A DNA stretch of 64,000 bases from Durusdinium trenchii (lineage: Eukaryota > Sar > Dinophyceae > Suessiales > Symbiodiniaceae): assembly GCA_963970005.1 (NCBI GenBank), contig CAXAMN010005224.1, positions 1,232,186 through 1,296,185 on the forward strand, in the 5' to 3' direction. Positions 24,132 through 36,446 of the stretch are shown piece after piece. Below the pieces are notes generated by a model. It was not told the origin of the DNA. It saw nothing but the letters and a program-made list of their open reading frames with translations, and made no database searches. How positions within the stretch are numbered: position 1 is the stretch's first letter; every line of letters begins with the position of its first letter. The position numbers and the translations under genes were made by a program.

Positions 24132-24884
24132 TATTTTTGGATGGCTTTTGGCAATGCCGAAGTTGTATCACCATTAAGGGCCCCAAGGTAGACGAAGTTG
24201 GCCCCAAGATGGCTCCAACGCAGCCGTAAGACAGCCAACCTGGTGCCTAGATGGCTGCACTTGTCCCCCATTTGGAGCCAAAATAGTTCGCAGAAGCTCA
24301 CTTAAAATCCTGGTCCTGCTGGGGGAGGGTTCGTGCGCGGTGTGGGCAGCTGTCGACGCTAAGCGTCTTGAATAGTTCATATTCGATGTGGATAATGGGA
24401 TCATCCTTTGATGATGGATGACCCCATTTTACAGTAAACAGGTGTTTTTGCTGGATGACCTCATGTGGACGTGGGCCGCACCATCCGAGACGGGATGTCG
24501 ACACCGGAAGGGACCACTCTTGTTGAAGGTTGATTGGGTGGTGGACCATGATGGGTCGAGTCACTTTAGGTCGGCAAACACTTTAAAACCAAAACATGAT
24601 CAAAGCTTCCAAAAGCCTTAAGGGCCACAACCAACACATGTAATCATTGAAATCATTGACAACACAACCAACAAATTTAGGCTAGCCACAATGTAATTAG
24701 GTGTCATCCCCAAATGACCCAAGCATGACACAACAACACAACATTCTGCACGTTCGCGAACGAGAAGCAACACAAGTGCCCTGCTTCTTCGGTCTAGCAG
24801 CTAGCAACTATAATATCAACTATATATTCTAAATGTGGTTTTCAGGGCAACGGAATCCCCCTCCCTGAGCCTACCTGCTTGTCA

Positions 24885-25010
24885 CTGCTTGTCGTTTGGG
24901 GCCCGCACCCAACTTCATGTCCTCAACAAAGTCCTTCCAGTCATCCACAGAGCCCAACTGGCGGAGCTCCAACGGCTCTGAAACCGCGCGACAGGACGAA
25001 TGGGTGGAGC
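24885..25010 (-). CDS. Exon candidate
   Basis: The frame reads EPLELRQLGSVDDWKDFVED and MKLGAGPKRQ. Coding-like. A further candidate at 25140-25290 on the same strand reads RDILHCAETQDGLTGDIGFA. Confidence 0.4.
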
Positions 25011-25814
25011 CGAAGCCTCCGACAGGACTTGGGTCATTGGTCCCGAGTCCCAAACTGGGAGGGTCGTTGCCTGGGAGGGTCGTTGCCTGGTCTCCCTATT
25101 TCAATACACAACCCATATAGAATCCAAGTGCTTCGATTCGCCGAGTCACAACACATGCGACTGAACCGTCCGATTCGGAACCTCCGACGCGAAGCCGATG
25201 TCACCGGTCAGACCGTCCTGGGTCTCGGCGCAATGAAGGATGTCACGATGCCGCGACCAGGAAACGACAGTGGATTGAGAGTAGATGGCGCAATCCCCCA
25301 AGAGGTGGCTTATATGGACCCCCATCTAAAGGATATCCACAGTCAAACTGGACAGCGGTGAAGTTCCAAACGAGAGACAACGGTCTTCCACGGTTGACAA
25401 TGTCGGGCCAGCAACAAATCTCTAACAGTCCAATCATAGTTTGGGGTTAGGAGACTCTTCTCACACAATCTCACACAGTCTTGTACCAGGGGTCAAGTCA
25501 AGCAATCTTAGCATAATCTATTGAATGTGCCCGTTGAGACTACCCCTCCTGATTCTAAGTCCTCGTTGTATACGTTTGTTGTACGTATGATGATAAGGAT
25601 ACTTGTTCAGGCGCCGGGAGGATCTTACACGAAGAAAATGTCACGATAAATAATATGTCCGCAAATGCCATTGATAAGTCCTATATGTGTCTTCTTCAAA
25701 TGCATGAGTAATTAGAATATAAATAGTGGTACCTAAACAAATAGAAACAATGTCCAATAGATTTTGAAAGGTGTTTTACATTTCTATCTATTTGGGGGGT
25801 CTATCACATACAGG

Positions 25815-25910
25815 ACCGTGACCGTGGAAAAAGCACCGTCGCCTGCCGCCCGCGGCTGCGCGTGTCGCTGGCACGGTCCCTCGGTTCCGCAGCTTCCGCG
25901 GAAAGTGAAG
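25815..25910 (-). CDS. Short GC-rich exon candidate
   Basis: The frame reads LSAEAAEPRDRASDTRSRGR and QATVL. It is a GC island in AT-rich surroundings; strand preferred by neighbours. Confidence 0.3.
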
Positions 25911-26619
25911 AACAGAAACAGAAAGGTTAATTAGTATATACTAGTAAATAGAAACGCTACTAGTAACTAGAAGCGTTCTTGTTACTATAGGTGAAACGAT
26001 TCCCAGTGAAACGATTCCCAATATATCAATATCCAAGTTAAGTTATATGGACATGAAAGAGCACCGGAACACGGGGTACGTATGGGTACCTATGGCATGG
26101 GATAGTCGGGTTCTGTCAAAACCTCCGGTTGGATGTTGTCTTTTGGATCTTTTGGAGGGGTCCTCGGCATGAACTTAAGGATAGATATGAAAAGCAACCC
26201 TGTTCATCAAATATACAACTCCAATCCGCAAGAGAGTATGGCGCGAAGGGTTCCGCACCTATCTATGTCTAACATGCCTGCATCCGCCCACATCTACCAG
26301 CTCCCTGCAGCTTTGAGGCATTTCGCAGCTGGCCATCTCTTGCTTGTTTCACATGTCACAGAGACCCGTGGGCGTCCCAAAAGGTAACCGAGACTGAATC
26401 CGATGACCTGCCAGCAACCTGTTTTGATCGCAAAAAACGATGCCACAGGTGCTAGCCAAGCCGGAGGACTTCGTCCTAAAGGACGCCTCGATGTACTTAC
26501 TCCTACTCCAACTCCTCCAACTGGTGCCTATGTTTGGTCTCTCACCGTCCCGAAAGGTCTACTTCATTCAACTACATCACCGATTTTTCTGGCACTCCCT
26601 GACTGACGATGCCCACTGA

Positions 26620-26832
26620 CCGACCTGGTACTTCCATACCTGGTGGAGGAACATCATCGAAACCCCGCGCGTCGTTCACCGAGGCTACTCCGTCGCTCGT
26701 GAGACCCACCCCGCACTGCTTCTTTCAACCATGAGACAGAATGCCAGCACTGAGTTCCACCAAGTCCAGCACACCTGCCATTGGTGTGGCTCAAAGAATG
26801 GTGCCTTGTCAACCCAACTGGGGATGGAATGA
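26620..26832 (+). CDS. Plus-strand coding-like relic
   Basis: The frame runs from after a TGA to another TGA: PTWYFHTWWRNIIETPRVVH, RGYSVARETHPALLLSTMRQ, then HTCHWCG. It looks like a piece of a protein, perhaps of a retroelement, but no diagnostic motif is present. Confidence 0.35.
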   Translation, partial: PTWYFHTWWRNIIETPRVVHRGYSVARETHPALLLSTMRQNASTEFHQVQHTCHWCGSKNGALSTQLGME

Positions 26833-28270
26833 TAACCATGTAACAACTAAGCACTTGGTAATTCGGAATTGCCATTCCCAAGCACTGGCAAAAACAGCTC
26901 ATCAAGCTGGATGGGTCTGGTTCCCCAGGGTGTATGTTTCGATCCCAGGGTGTTTGTTTTGCACAAAACAACCAGATTCTCCAAACCATCAAGAAACTCC
27001 TGTGACATCCGCTGCCCAGGTTACCCAGAAGCGCCTTCTCATGTGTCAGTGTCAACTACATGTGCGGAAGTGCGGTGGTGATGGGAAATACTCTTCAGTT
27101 GCAGGTTTTCATGGGCCAGCAAGGGCACTGAAGATAGCCTACTCTCCATTGCCAGTGCACAGTATTCTCGGACTGCCTCTGTCGTTCATCAAGAGAAAAT
27201 CCAAACCAAGTTTTCAGTAAAAGGTCGAGGAACCCCCGGCAATCCAGCATCAGAGCCTTTAAGTTTGTGGTGGCATTTCACGATCTCAAAAAAAACGAAT
27301 CACAAATAAGACAATACCAAAAGGATTCGCTGTTCTATCTACCCGGGGGTCACCATGGATTGTCAAATAGAGTGACTGTTCGACCTACGATGGTTCTGCG
27401 GTTCGACCTGCAAACCACATGTGCCCGGTTGAGACCGGTTGTTGGAGAGAGTGCGCCGACCCATGAGAAAGACCTAAGCACTCTATCTCCATGTATGGAA
27501 TATGGCATATATATATAATGTGTATGGAATGTGTACATTATGTCAACTTAGCTGTGGAACCATATCGTCTTTCGACTTCTATCTAGCTTAGGGTCATTGA
27601 CCCCTGAATCCATCCCAATGTCAATATGTCACTCCCATCGGTTGTGCCGACATGTTGACAAATCCTAAACATTATTCTACATGTGTATTCCGGGACAAAC
27701 AAAGATGTGCGTCTTACTAGCGATCTTTTCTCTTGTCACTGTTTGGAAATTGATGAAAATTCTTACACACTCAAGATATTGTAAATATATGGTGAATTTC
27801 TGCCGGTGCTTTCAGTATTGCTGGACAAATCAGGAGAACAGCGGCCCTTCGTCGCCCTTCTGCACCTGCTGGTGGGTCATTTTGCAAGGGCCTTGAGCTT
27901 GGCCAAACGCCGGCGCCCACGATCCTTCGGATGAAGACTAGGTATATATAGTTGTTTTTCTTTGCCACAGCTCCTTGTCAGTCCCAGATCTGTTCCGCCG
28001 GCTCTTGTTCCACAATTCAAACTTGGGAGAGATGAGGTTTTGCATGAGCAAGCCCACAGTGGCCAGGGGGGTTGGCCCATGGAATCACACCTTTGCCAAT
28101 CCTTTCGGAAACCCAAACATCTGGCCGCAGCCCACCCTTTGGGTTTTCGCCGGGAATTGATCGTGGGCCACACTGATCTTTCGTTTCTGGATCTTCTGAC
28201 CCAAGACATGGCCATGCTGGCCATAGTTTGATATCCCGTTTGCCAGGGAGTGCGATTGTTCTCAAACAAA

Positions 28271-28349
28271 CATGGAGTGTCTGGGTATATACCTTAACTC
28301 CAAAACCCACCCCAATGTAGGTAAATATACCATACATGGAGTGTCTGGG
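28271..28349 (+). repeat. Two direct copies of the CATGGAGTGTCTGGG end
   Basis: CATGGAGTGTCTGGG occurs at 28271-28285 and 28335-28349 in the same orientation, 64 bp apart. This suggests nested or partial elements of the family seen at 4386-4478. Confidence 0.5.
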
Positions 28350-28738
28350 GTAGGCATATATGGAAGATGATGGGTGCCGAACCACTGACTCGTGCAGTTT
28401 AAAGCCAACCGTGAGGCAGGGGTATGTTCTTCACAGAGACCCGTTTTCAGTGGACGTATGAATAGATAAAACAGCATGACATCCCTTCACATGTACCACA
28501 TGTAATTTACATACCAGCACCCCCCTGTTCGGGCTCTGAACCCTAGATTACCCTGAGCAGCTCGGATGGCATCTCTGAGCAGCCCGGATGTGAGGACGGT
28601 CCACCGTCCCTCGCCTGGTGAGGACGGTGACGGACATCCAATCCTGAGCCGACCCGGAGGAACGCCGACGGTCCGACCCCGGTGGCACCCCCGGTCCCGT
28701 TTGGGGGCCTTTGACCTAAGTGGTGAAGAGAGCATGAT

Positions 28739-28845
28739 GGGTCTATCCTATTACCTGGGCCTCAGTGGATGATGGTTCAGTTGCAGGCCTTGTCCAAAAA
28801 TAGTAAGGTTTGTTTACTGACTGTTACAGGTAATAGGACAGACCC
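28739..28845. mobile_element. 107-bp foldback element, GGGTCTATCC family copy B
   Basis: GGGTCTATCCTATTACCTG (28739-28757) pairs with CAGGTAATAGGACAGACCC (28827-28845) with one mismatch. The pattern matches copy A at 9494-9589. The middle differs, as in MITE or foldback families. Confidence 0.65.
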
Positions 28846-29848
28846 CAGCAATATGATGCAATAATAAGGTTTGGGAAAGACTGCAGCACCATGACTGCAC
28901 TAAAGCTTTTAAGGTCTAACCTCTGTTCTAAGGTCTAGTTCATGCACGCAGCACTTGACAGAACCTCTATTCAGAAGAGGTGACCACGGTAGTGCTTTGC
29001 TGTGCACTGCATGGCTGCTGCTTCACCTTTGCCATTAACAAAGTTCATCATAATTGACAATGTGCATCCAAGACCACGTCTTTGTCCGACCAAATGAGCT
29101 AACCTGAGCAGGACCAAACAAAACATTGAGAAAACAATTTATACAAATATATAAGACAAAGAAAACAACAGTAAAGTAATTGGGTTTATGTACAAATCGA
29201 AGTTATATTTGTGTTGATTTGTTCAAGTTGTTCATGTCAAACAAATGGAACACCCACATATTAATTAACTTTGAACACGCTTCTGCAGGGGGTCCAAGTG
29301 GGCACCAATTATATAAACTAAACGTCAGCCATGTTCATTGATTGATGTTCAAAGGGTTATCAAAGGAATATCTAATTGGCAGAAAAAAAAAAAGAACACA
29401 TTTTGAAGCAGACTGTCAAAGGGACATTGATCGGAACCCAGTTACAAACCAATAGTATGTTCAAAAGGTTCTATCTGGAAACAAAAAACAAATTTGCATT
29501 AGTTGGTTCAGGACTTTGGGGAATTATATTTGGACGTGGACAGCATGTTACAAATATATTATGTGTATATATATATATATTAAGTTTTGTCATGTAGAAC
29601 AGTTCAATGACGTTCAATCAAGTTCAATTGAAACCATAAACATGAAACACATAGTTTCGCTGACTTAAAATACAAGTTTTACATCAATATCTTACTGTTT
29701 TAAAGACATGTTAAAAAACGTGTTGTTTGGAAATAAGTTACTGTTGATATCAAAATGAATCCACAATGAATTTAATCGGAGCCAAATAAATCAACTAAGC
29801 ATCAATATACTATTTGATGGTGCACTACAATTTTCATGACAATGCTAG

Positions 29849-29870
29849 CTAGCTAGCTGCTAGCTAGCAA
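29849..29870. repeat. GCTA palindromic tract
   Basis: AATGCTAGCTAGCTAGCTGC and the following TAGCTAGC form a self-complementary tetranucleotide run. Confidence 0.5.
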
Positions 29871-30049
29871 TTATGGTTTTGATTCGTGTGTGACCTTGAC
29901 ATCACCTGGCCAACACCCTCCAAGCACCATCAAATGTCTCCTCGAGTCCCACTACGAACCGTAACCCGATTTTCCCATACCTTGTGGGTCCAGAATCCCC
30001 CGTGGTTTCCTCCTTCCAGCAAAAAAGAAACACGGTTTCCCATGTTTCC

Positions 30050-30125
30050 CCTTTCCCCTTGTGCCATCGCGGCACCTCCAGGGGCGGTTGCTCAAACTCG
30101 GGCACCGACACCACCTGCGACGGAG
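30050..30125 (-). CDS. Short exon candidate
   Basis: Acceptor CCGTCGCAG and a possible donor GTGCCG bound VVSVPEFEQPPLE. The frame continues openly as VPRWHKGKGETW. Confidence 0.35.
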
Positions 30126-30334
30126 AGGAACGTAATAGGCGTCCGAAGACCCGTCTACACCGGAAAGAACACAGTTCACACATGCGAGACTTCGCCTCAT
30201 TGGTGGTTTCAACTCATCAAAAACCATGGATTTTGTAATATAGATCTACTATTTTTAATAATCAAATTTACATTAATATTGTATAACTATTGTATAATAT
30301 GTGTCTTTTCTTTATTTACTGGATTCGTCATCCC

Positions 30335-30500
30335 AGGCAAGGTTGCAACTCTCATGAAACCATGTGAACCCCTCAAGCAGCAGCTGGACCAGTGGAACTT
30401 TCGGGCGGCACTCTCACGCTCTCCGGGCGGAGGCGGCACCTGCGTGGTCGGATGCCTGGTGACCTGTCCGAGTGCAGGGATGACAGAGTGCTCCCGGAGA
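30335..30500 (-). CDS. Exon candidate, strand uncertain
   Basis: The minus strand reads LILREHSVIPALGQVTRHPT and PPPPGERESAARKF. The plus strand (SGRRRHLRGRMPGDLSECRD) is also open. Confidence 0.25.
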
Positions 30501-30944
30501 ATGAGGCTTGTCCTCCTTCTGTGCTGAAAAACATGGCAAAGAAAGCATTCAAGGTACCTTTAAACGATCACTGCCAATCACTTATGTAAGCTTCTTTCCT
30601 CACAATTACTTCTGAATTTCCTCTTGCTGCTCACGGTCGGTCAACATCGAAACCACCGTTCTGGACTGCTATATTATGCACTTAAACTTGGAAGGTGTGC
30701 CAAGGTATCTTGTCAGAAGGGATTTGCTCATCAGCAGCACCAGAAAAACTCTACCAAGCTAACCATCAGCCAGTTTTGGTGCCAGGTGATCAGCACAAGA
30801 CGATAAAGTGCCCCTAGTGGCACCAGGATCAATGGGACCAGATGGATTTCCACAAGTAAATTAAATTCCCTGTGAAGAACGGCAGCCAACTACCCCACGG
30901 GAGCCATTCAACCAACCATTCTGCCGTCCACCTCGGTGAAACTG

Positions 30945-31045
30945 CTGCCTCGCCTCCCACAAGAATTCCGGCGCGCCAGGCTTCAGCACATGGTTCGCCA
31001 GCACCACGGCCCTGGACACACCGACGAAGGACCCGTCATCGGACC
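30945..31045 (-). CDS. Exon candidate
   Basis: The frame reads DDGSFVGVSRAVVLANHVLK and PGAPEFLWEARQQFHR to a GTGGAC donor. Good composition, no family. Confidence 0.45.
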
Positions 31046-32815
31046 CGGCACTGGACCCGGCCCAACATGTATAGCTGTGGTAAGGATCCATGAGCCTCTG
31101 GGTGGAGAGAAACCCTCATGCTCCGAGATGGTACACAAGCATGTGTGGTCCAATTGGTTCAGAGTTGGTACTTTTCCAATGACAATTCCAGGAACAAGAA
31201 ACAATGCTGAAAGATTCGTGTTCACATCGTTTCAGCCCTCTGCAACTGGAAGCCCCAACTTCTCCTCGCAAAAAAGACACATCAATTTCACACAGTCTGC
31301 CACTCTTGATGACACCCTTTGGTCATGTTTTTGCCGCTTGGCCCCATCTTCTTCCCAAAGAAATCCCCAGCTCTGCGCTCTCTTTGGGAGATCGTCCACT
31401 GTGACGAACACCTGAAGATCATCTTATGATATCTTATATATACATGGCCAGAGGAAGGTCTCTTGCCAAGGCCTTGACCACTGCGGCAGCCCTCTCTCCC
31501 AAATGGCACCCGCAACAATGGATCGTAGACATTCGACTCATCTGGTTGATATAGCTGAACTCCCCAAAAACGACATCAAGTTCCTCAATTTCTTTGACTT
31601 CTAGAAGACTCATCAATGCCAGGGTTTTGACTTCATCAAAAACCATCCACCCACTGCAGGCAGGCTGTGTGACCGGCTGTAGGATCTAAACAAACCTTCC
31701 TGAATTAGCACCAGGATCCTGGAGCTATAGACTTTAGACCCTCCACATGATGCATCGGTGCTGGGTATGCTGAGCCCGATCTGATCTGCCTTGGCAGCAA
31801 GTGCTGGTGTTGCAAGAACAGCAGGTCTGGCAAGAAATTTTTGCCTCCGCGAAGCAAGTGCCACTTGACCAAACCAAAAAGCGGCTCGAACTAGCTTGTT
31901 GGCGTGCTTTTATGTTTAAGGCGTGCATGTGTCTTTTTGCAAACGACACCTGGTACTGACAAAAAGTCCCAAGTTGGGACTCCAAACATGTATATACCTT
32001 GCGCACGGCTCCACATGGACCCGGCTCTGCTGTTTGTTCGGTGCTCCTGTATCCAGGGAGCCTGCTTGTGGCCTGCAGGTTCTTGCTAGCTGCTAAGTGA
32101 AAACAAAGTGGGATGGTCCATTGTAGATCCAAGAAGAAGCGTGTCATTGTGCTTGCTCAGGAATCCACGTCAAGAATCTATGTCACCAGGTCACCAGGCT
32201 AGCCTGCCCCACTGCGACAACAAAATGCATCATTCAACATTCTTGCAAACGCCCATAAAGGCCATGCTTGGAGATCTCAGCATCATACTATATCTCTATC
32301 CATTGGGGTCTTATTCTCCAGCCAGCTTGAGGCAATTAAAAGCCACCCCACTAGAAAGAGTTCTAAAACCTTAATTATCCCACATGGTCAGTTTCCCTAA
32401 AACTCTAGGGATCAACTCATTACTGCGAGCGCTTCTTCAAGGAAGCTCCCCTCCACTTTCAGGCGGGGGAGCTTCAAGAAGCGTGAGCTCTCCTTCGTTC
32501 TGGGCCGCCTCCTCCTAGAGTAGCTAGGAGGCTTGACCTCAGAGGTGGCGGTCACGGGTTTAACAAATAAAAATAAAGAACATCAAAATCTAAGGAAAAA
32601 ACACCTAAGCAGTTTCATGACACCCGCTCCCACCCGGTCCCACCCGGTCAAACCCGGTCCGCGCACGCCGTCCGTTGCGATGAGTTTCGCACCTGCGTGA
32701 TCGCACACGACGGCGTGAAAGCGCCCGCCCAGCCTGGCGTTCGGCGGCGTTCGCGCAGCGTTCGCGCCCGCCGTTCGGCTGGGAGCGGTGCTGCTGCAGT
32801 GTTCGTGTCACGGCT

Positions 32816-33784
32816 TTGCACGGCTTTTCACTGCTCCAGTGCTCCACTGCTCGGGTGTGGGTATATATACCAAACAGCTATATAGGTCTGTCTCTCCATG
32901 GCTTCCTCAGTAAAAAACGGTACTTGGCTCTTTGGGATCAAAGTCGGTTCAAGTACTGCAGGGTGCTTGGACATGGGAGAACTCATGTCGCATATATGTT
33001 CCATTCTGGCATTAGATATTGCAGATCCTTTCCACAACAATCTCACCATTGTAATTTGCATGCAGTTTTAGGCCCCAGATTGCCCCTGCTAGAGAAAGGC
33101 AGGAGGACACCATTCAACTTCACCAGCTTGGGTGAAGTCGTTTTTTGTTTAGCTTCCACTCAACACGATCTTTGGACAGATCGGCTTGCACTCGGACGAC
33201 AGGCATGCACATTTGGAGCACATCAGGGCATCTTCTCCTTCGCTTCAAAACATCCATCCGTGGCATCGCTCGGTTTCATGAGCTCTGGAGATCGAGTGAA
33301 GGCAGAAACGCGCGTTTTGGCTCGGGCGCGTTTTTGCATGGCGTTCCGCCTGGGAAGGACCACAGCAGTCTTGCCAATCCACACCTGGACGGCAAAAAGA
33401 AACAGCAGAAGCTGGGATTTGGAGGATACTGGGTCCAACACCAAAGACACATGCCGAATTGGAATGAATTGGAGCCCACCACAAATTCGTCATTGTGGTC
33501 CACCGTGGTCCATGTGGAAAAGCGCTTGGACCACCTCAAGTGGCCTCAGTCACTTTGTGATAAGAGGGACGTTGAAGCAACGTTTCGTTTTCGTCATAAC
33601 CAGATCCCTTCAGTTGCCGATTGGTCGAAGGATCGGTGGGTCAAGTCACATCCGCGTGAGGACGCTCCCAGGGATCGGACTCTGTCAGAAGAAGTTGAAG
33701 CTATTTAAAGCTCTCAGCTCTCAACTAGATCTAACACTAGATCAAGGTGCTTTGGATTCTTTCTTGATTCGCCCTGATTTCTGA
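32816..33784 (+). CDS. 322-codon plus-strand ORF, function unknown
   Basis: This is one of the longest open frames outside the element. Its middle part reads MSSGDRVKAETRVLARARFC and AVLPIHTWTAKRNSRSWDLE. A second plus frame (33145-33708, 187 codons: HHSSLANPHL-type text is absent, but LGFGGYWVQHQRHMPNWNEL is present) overlaps it and is equally open, so at most one is real. No domain is recognised; a chance frame or a decayed retroelement piece is possible. Confidence 0.3.
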   Translation: MHGFSLLQCSTARVWVYIPNSYIGLSLHGFLSKKRYLALWDQSRFKYCRVLGHGRTHVAYMFHSGIRYCRSFPQQSHHCNLHAVLGPRLPLLEKGRRTPFNFTSLGEVVFCLASTQHDLWTDRLALGRQACTFGAHQGIFSFASKHPSVASLGFMSSGDRVKAETRVLARARFCMAFRLGRTTAVLPIHTWTAKRNSRSWDLEDTGSNTKDTCRIGMNWSPPQIRHCGPPWSMWKSAWTTSSGLSHFVIRGTLKQRFVFVITRSLQLPIGRRIGGSSHIRVRTLPGIGLCQKKLKLFKALSSQLDLTLDQGALDSFLIRPDF

Positions 33785-34189
33785 AAGCCCTAAGTCTCAG
33801 GGTCTGAAAGAGAGGAGTCTCCATGTTTTGCCACTGACAAGCAAGGACAAGCAAGGTATACACAGGGTGTTTGGAAGGAAAGCCATATGAAAGCATCACC
33901 TCCTTTTTGGTTCTTTCGACATCTTTCGACCTGTGAGGCAGTCAGCAGCTCGGGAAATCTGAGATACCTCACTTTGATGCGATCGTTGAGGTTGGACATA
34001 GCCTCAGATCAATCTCGGTCGATCGAGGATGTGACCTTCAGATCAAGGGCCGCCAACTCTTGAAGGCACTGCCAAATCTACGAAAGGTCAGCCAATGAGG
34101 CTTGCTTGCAGGTTCTTGGAGGTTTTTGCTTTCGGGGGCCACGCGGACACAGAACATGGGGGGCAGCCCAGCTGCTTTTTATTCTGCCA

Positions 34190-34280
34190 GACCTCTCCAC
34201 ACCTGTTGGTGACCACCGTTCCACCGATTCCGCCAGCAACCTCTCCCCTTGGAAACCCACCCCACCGGCCCCACCGGTCT
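34190..34280 (-). CDS. Exon candidate
   Basis: The frame reads GGVGFQGERLLAESVERWSP and TGVERSGRIKSSW. Coding-like, no family. Confidence 0.35.
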
Positions 34281-34989
34281 GACCGATTCCGCTCTGGGCA
34301 GCGGCAGCCGAGAGGCGATCATGCACCGAGCGACGATCACACGTAACGGATCCTCCTGGGGTTACGCATCGAACCGAGCGACGATCACCGGTCGCGTCAA
34401 AAAAACATCGGCCGCAGCTGGGGACAAAGGACACCTGCTCAAAACCATGATCATTATGTCAGTTATATTATATATATTGTTATATAATGTTATATAAATA
34501 CTATATATGTATGATTCTCAAAGAGCAGCACCAAGCGACGTCTGCCACTTTTGACGTCTGCAAAAGTGGTGACGTCAGTCACCCTAGTTCTTGTTGATCG
34601 ACGCTTTCGGAGACGACTAAGTCGGACCTCATGGTCCCCAGAGCAAGTCCGATGTGCTGGGTTTGGTGTGGTTCTGGGTTCTGGTTTCAAAATGACGTCA
34701 ACTCACCCAAGGAATACCATGCTACTCTTTGAGGTCACCTGTTCGGGTGGTCCTTGTGGATGTGAATTGGATGTTGTGGGAGGATCCTACATACTTTGCT
34801 CATGAGGATCTCTTGATTGCGTTGCGCTTTGCCTCCTGTCAGACTCGTCTGAGACGGTGCTTAGCTACCAGATATTCATCAAGACAAGCCATACGGGTGT
34901 TGTTTGCTCCAGTCTGCTCCAGAGAACAAACCGGACGAATCTCTTAGAGGCTGCCAGAGGAAAGAGAAAACCGGTGACGCAAACTCCGG

Positions 34990-35070
34990 GCAGTACGTTG
35001 GGCGTGTCCTCCACCGTCTCCAGCTGCACGGGCAAAGCTGAAGCCTCATATTCTCGATTTTTGGGCAATC
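34990..35070 (-). CDS. Exon candidate upstream of 34.9 kb
   Basis: The frame reads NREYEASALPVQLETVEDTP and NVLPG. It lies about 280 bp downstream of the methyltransferase motif I exon on the same strand and may be part of that gene. Confidence 0.35.
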
Positions 35071-35348
35071 GAGGTTGGCTGGAGAACAGGCAAGTTCCTG
35101 GACCCAAGGAGTTTCTGCTGCAAGTTCTTAGAAGTTCAAAAAACTCTAATTCACCACACCGGACCACACCGGACCTTTCTTTAGTAACTAAACAAATGTG
35201 CCATTCTCATCCTCAATTCTACTTTTGTCGGTGCAGGTCCATGTCTTGTCTTGGAGCCGTAGCGTCAAACGGAGCCTCGGAAGGACTTCTAAGACTCGCA
35301 ACCTGCGCCAACCCGCCAGGTTCGTCACAACCGGAGACACAAAGCCAC

Positions 35349-35414
35349 CGCAAAGCCGGGTTCCCGGGCCAAGCGGATGGCTGAGTATCCGCAACCGGTG
35401 CCAAGCTCGAGGAC
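35349..35414 (-). CDS. SAM-dependent methyltransferase motif I exon
   Basis: Acceptor AACCGCAG and donor GTGGCT enclose 66 bases in phase 0 reading VLELGTGCGYSAIRLAREPG then FA. V-L-E-L-G-T-G-x-G-Y is the glycine-rich SAM-binding loop of class I methyltransferases (the acidic residue and GxGxG-like turn are present). The rest of the enzyme was not found, so substrate is unknown. This is separate from the cytosine methyltransferase at 48-50.6 kb. Confidence 0.55.
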
Positions 35415-35536
35415 CTGCGGTTCTACATGAAGGGGTGGCTCATGCAGTGATGCGGTGTGGCTGGGTGGTAGAAGTTTGCATGAGCAAAAGCCAAGACTTC
35501 AGGGTGAAACTTTGTCTGTGACCCAACTTGTCTGTG

Positions 35537-35552
35537 TCTCCCTTTCTCTCTG

Positions 35553-35603
<51 letters not shown>

Positions 35604-35870
35604 TATCTCTCTGTCTCTCTCTCTCTCTATCTCTCTCTCTGTGTCGCTCTCTCTCGTTGAGGGAACTCACGTGTTAAGCCAAAGTTTGTAGTTGAGACTC
35701 CGTAGCACTGTTTTCCTGAGGGCTGAATGAACATGTAGGCTCAAGGCCTTGTACCAAAGTAGTATTTGCACAGTAGCAGGAGTGAGACACTGTAGGGCAG
35801 CATCCTTTGAAGTCTCTCTCTCTCTCTCTTCCTCTCTCTCTCTCTCTCTTTCTCTCTTTCCTTCTCTCTC
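35537..35870. repeat. Two CT/GA microsatellite tracts
   Basis: Runs of CTCTCTCT with GT interruptions at 35537-35655 and again at 35812-35870. They create spurious Ser/Leu- and Arg/Glu-rich ORFs on both strands. Confidence 0.8.
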
Positions 35871-36387
35871 CGGCAGGTGGAAGCAACAGCGGTCTGCTGC
35901 CATTACGTAAATCCCAAACCTTGGCGCCGAAAAAAAACGTAGAACCTGAGCAGGGAGGGGACGAAAGCCAGCCCCCCCCCCGCGCGTATGTGTGACGGGA
36001 CCATACTGCATCCGTCGCGTCTACTTGACTTTCTTCGTGTGCCCACCTTCTCCTTCTACTTCCTTCTTTCTCCCTGGAGCTTCATCACATTTTCACTCGC
36101 TTCCAGACAGTGTCGAGCGCCCTAGCGCTTCTGCTGAGGTGAAGTGACATAAGCTGGCCATGTTGCCCATGAATAAAAGCACAGAGCATCCTTCTGGTGT
36201 TGCACAAACTTACAAAAAGGAGGCCAGCGATTTGGACGAAAGGTGGACTTGGATTTGGTATGATTTGAAAAGACTTAAGGTGCTACAGTACATGGACTGT
36301 GCTAACTGGAGGACTCAATGCATCTATAAGTGTCATCAAGTTACTTCTGCCAGCAGCTCGGATCCAATCATTGGTTCCGGCGGTTGG

Positions 36388-36446
36388 GAACCTGAACCTG
36401 AACGGGAACTGTTCTAGTTCGGGTTCGGGTTCAGGTTCGGGTTCCG
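36388..36446. repeat. GGTTCA/GGTTCG low-complexity inverted repeat
   Basis: GAACCTGAACCTGAACGGGA on the left is answered by GTTCGGGTTCGGGTTCAGG on the right, so the tract can form a cruciform. It borders the helicase relic. Confidence 0.5.

Larger units (their letters stand above)
27250..30040. other. Mostly non-coding with weak islands
   Basis: Weak coding-like text on the minus strand at 27850-27890 (MTHQQVQKGDEGPLFS) and 28480-28700 (TVLTSGLLRDAIRAAQGN). The rest is AT-rich and holds the foldback elements and TA repeats. Confidence 0.35.

Noticed and set aside
24160..24240. Possible CRISPR-like or spaced-repeat array next to the 29-bp units
   Set aside because: Only three diverged copies with unequal spacers in a eukaryotic context; no array structure.
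29886..30527. 213-codon plus-strand ORF
   Set aside because: Its parts overlap minus-strand exon-like text (QVVSVPEFEQPP) and an AT-rich middle that does not read as protein.
35440..35691. Arg/Glu- and Ser/Leu-rich ORFs
   Set aside because: They are translations of CT/GA microsatellites.
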